DNA from: Chrysomallon squamiferum | Lineage: Eukaryota > Mollusca > Gastropoda > Neomphalida > Peltospiridae | DNA length: 15,000 bases | Assembly: GCA_012295275.1 (NCBI GenBank) | Contig: CM022665.1 | Location: 17,196,476-17,211,475, forward strand | Direction: 5' to 3' | Shown: positions 14,884-15,000 of the stretch, piece after piece | Position numbering within the stretch: the first letter of the stretch is position 1 | Layout of the letters: every line of letters starts with the position of its first letter | Notes under the pieces: model-generated | What the model saw: only the letters and a program-made list of their open reading frames with translations | What the model was told of the DNA's origin: nothing | Database searches by the model: none | Program-made: the position numbers and the translations under genes

Positions 14884-15000
14884 ACTATAATAATAAAAAT
14901 AATACAAATAAGAAGAAGAAGAAAAACAACAGCAGTAATAATAATAATAATAATAATAACAACAACAACAACAACATCAGTAATAATAATAATAATAACA
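14884..15000. repeat. AAG, AAT and AAC trinucleotide arrays at the window edge
   Basis: AAT-like units, AAG units (14910-14923), AAT (14935-14958), AAC (14959-14976), and AAT again from 14981 to beyond the window end. The arrays share an A-A-N pattern, as if one array had changed its third base several times. Confidence 0.92.

Noticed and set aside
1-15000. CRISPR array, phage, or bacterial-type defence system
   Set aside because: Tandem repeats here have no spacers, there are no operon-like gene runs or ribosome binding sites, and the base composition and splice-like signals indicate animal nuclear DNA.

Overview
The window reads as non-coding, strongly AT-rich animal nuclear DNA. No complete gene can be assigned, and there is no rRNA, confident tRNA, CRISPR array or bacterial-type operon. 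Microsatellites are very dense: four long (CT)n arrays, (TA)n, (CA)n, (ATT)n/(AAT)n, (TTTA)n, (GTA)n, ATGT/ACAT tetranucleotides and many poly-A/poly-T runs. Splice-like signals (pyrimidine tract plus CAG, GTAAGT, AATAAA) support a eukaryote. The mixture resembles molluscan, especially cephalopod, intron or intergenic DNA. That assignment rests on general impression only; nothing in the window is diagnostic of a species.

Layout. Positions 1-560 are AT-rich with a short GAAA tract. A pyrimidine-rich strand about 580 bp long (562-1140) follows, with a possible small terminal exon at 1169-1239. A 41-bp minisatellite of about seven copies lies at 1792-2056. Positions 2500-4700 are microsatellite country, including (CT)n at 3481-3601, (CA)n and (GC)n near 4045-4104, and (TA)n at 4610-4651. 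Positions 4800-5450 are mostly single-copy with promoter-like motifs. Positions 5620-6602 are again repeat-dense. Islands with coding-like character are at 6719-6890 (+), 8087-8365 (+), 10574-10843 (-), 11826-11945 (+) and 12255-12420 (+). A degraded (GTA)n region spans 12917-13345, a C-rich patch able to form a quadruplex lies near 13535, T-rich low complexity fills 14229-14410, and trinucleotide repeats run off the right end.

Interpretation. The best candidates for real genic sequence are short islands, mostly on the + strand, separated by repeats: 6719-6890 (good acceptor, 56 open codons, G/C-richer third positions), 8087-8365 (the longest non-repetitive open frame) and 12255-12420 (good acceptor, stop, AATAAA 54 bases later). 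They could be exons of one or more + strand genes with repeat-filled introns, or remnants of old genes or transposons. I recognise none of these products and give no gene symbols. The longest open frames elsewhere are translations of microsatellites. I see no clear new multi-gene system; the most distinctive structures are the 41-bp minisatellite with an internal inverted repeat and the exon-like islands.
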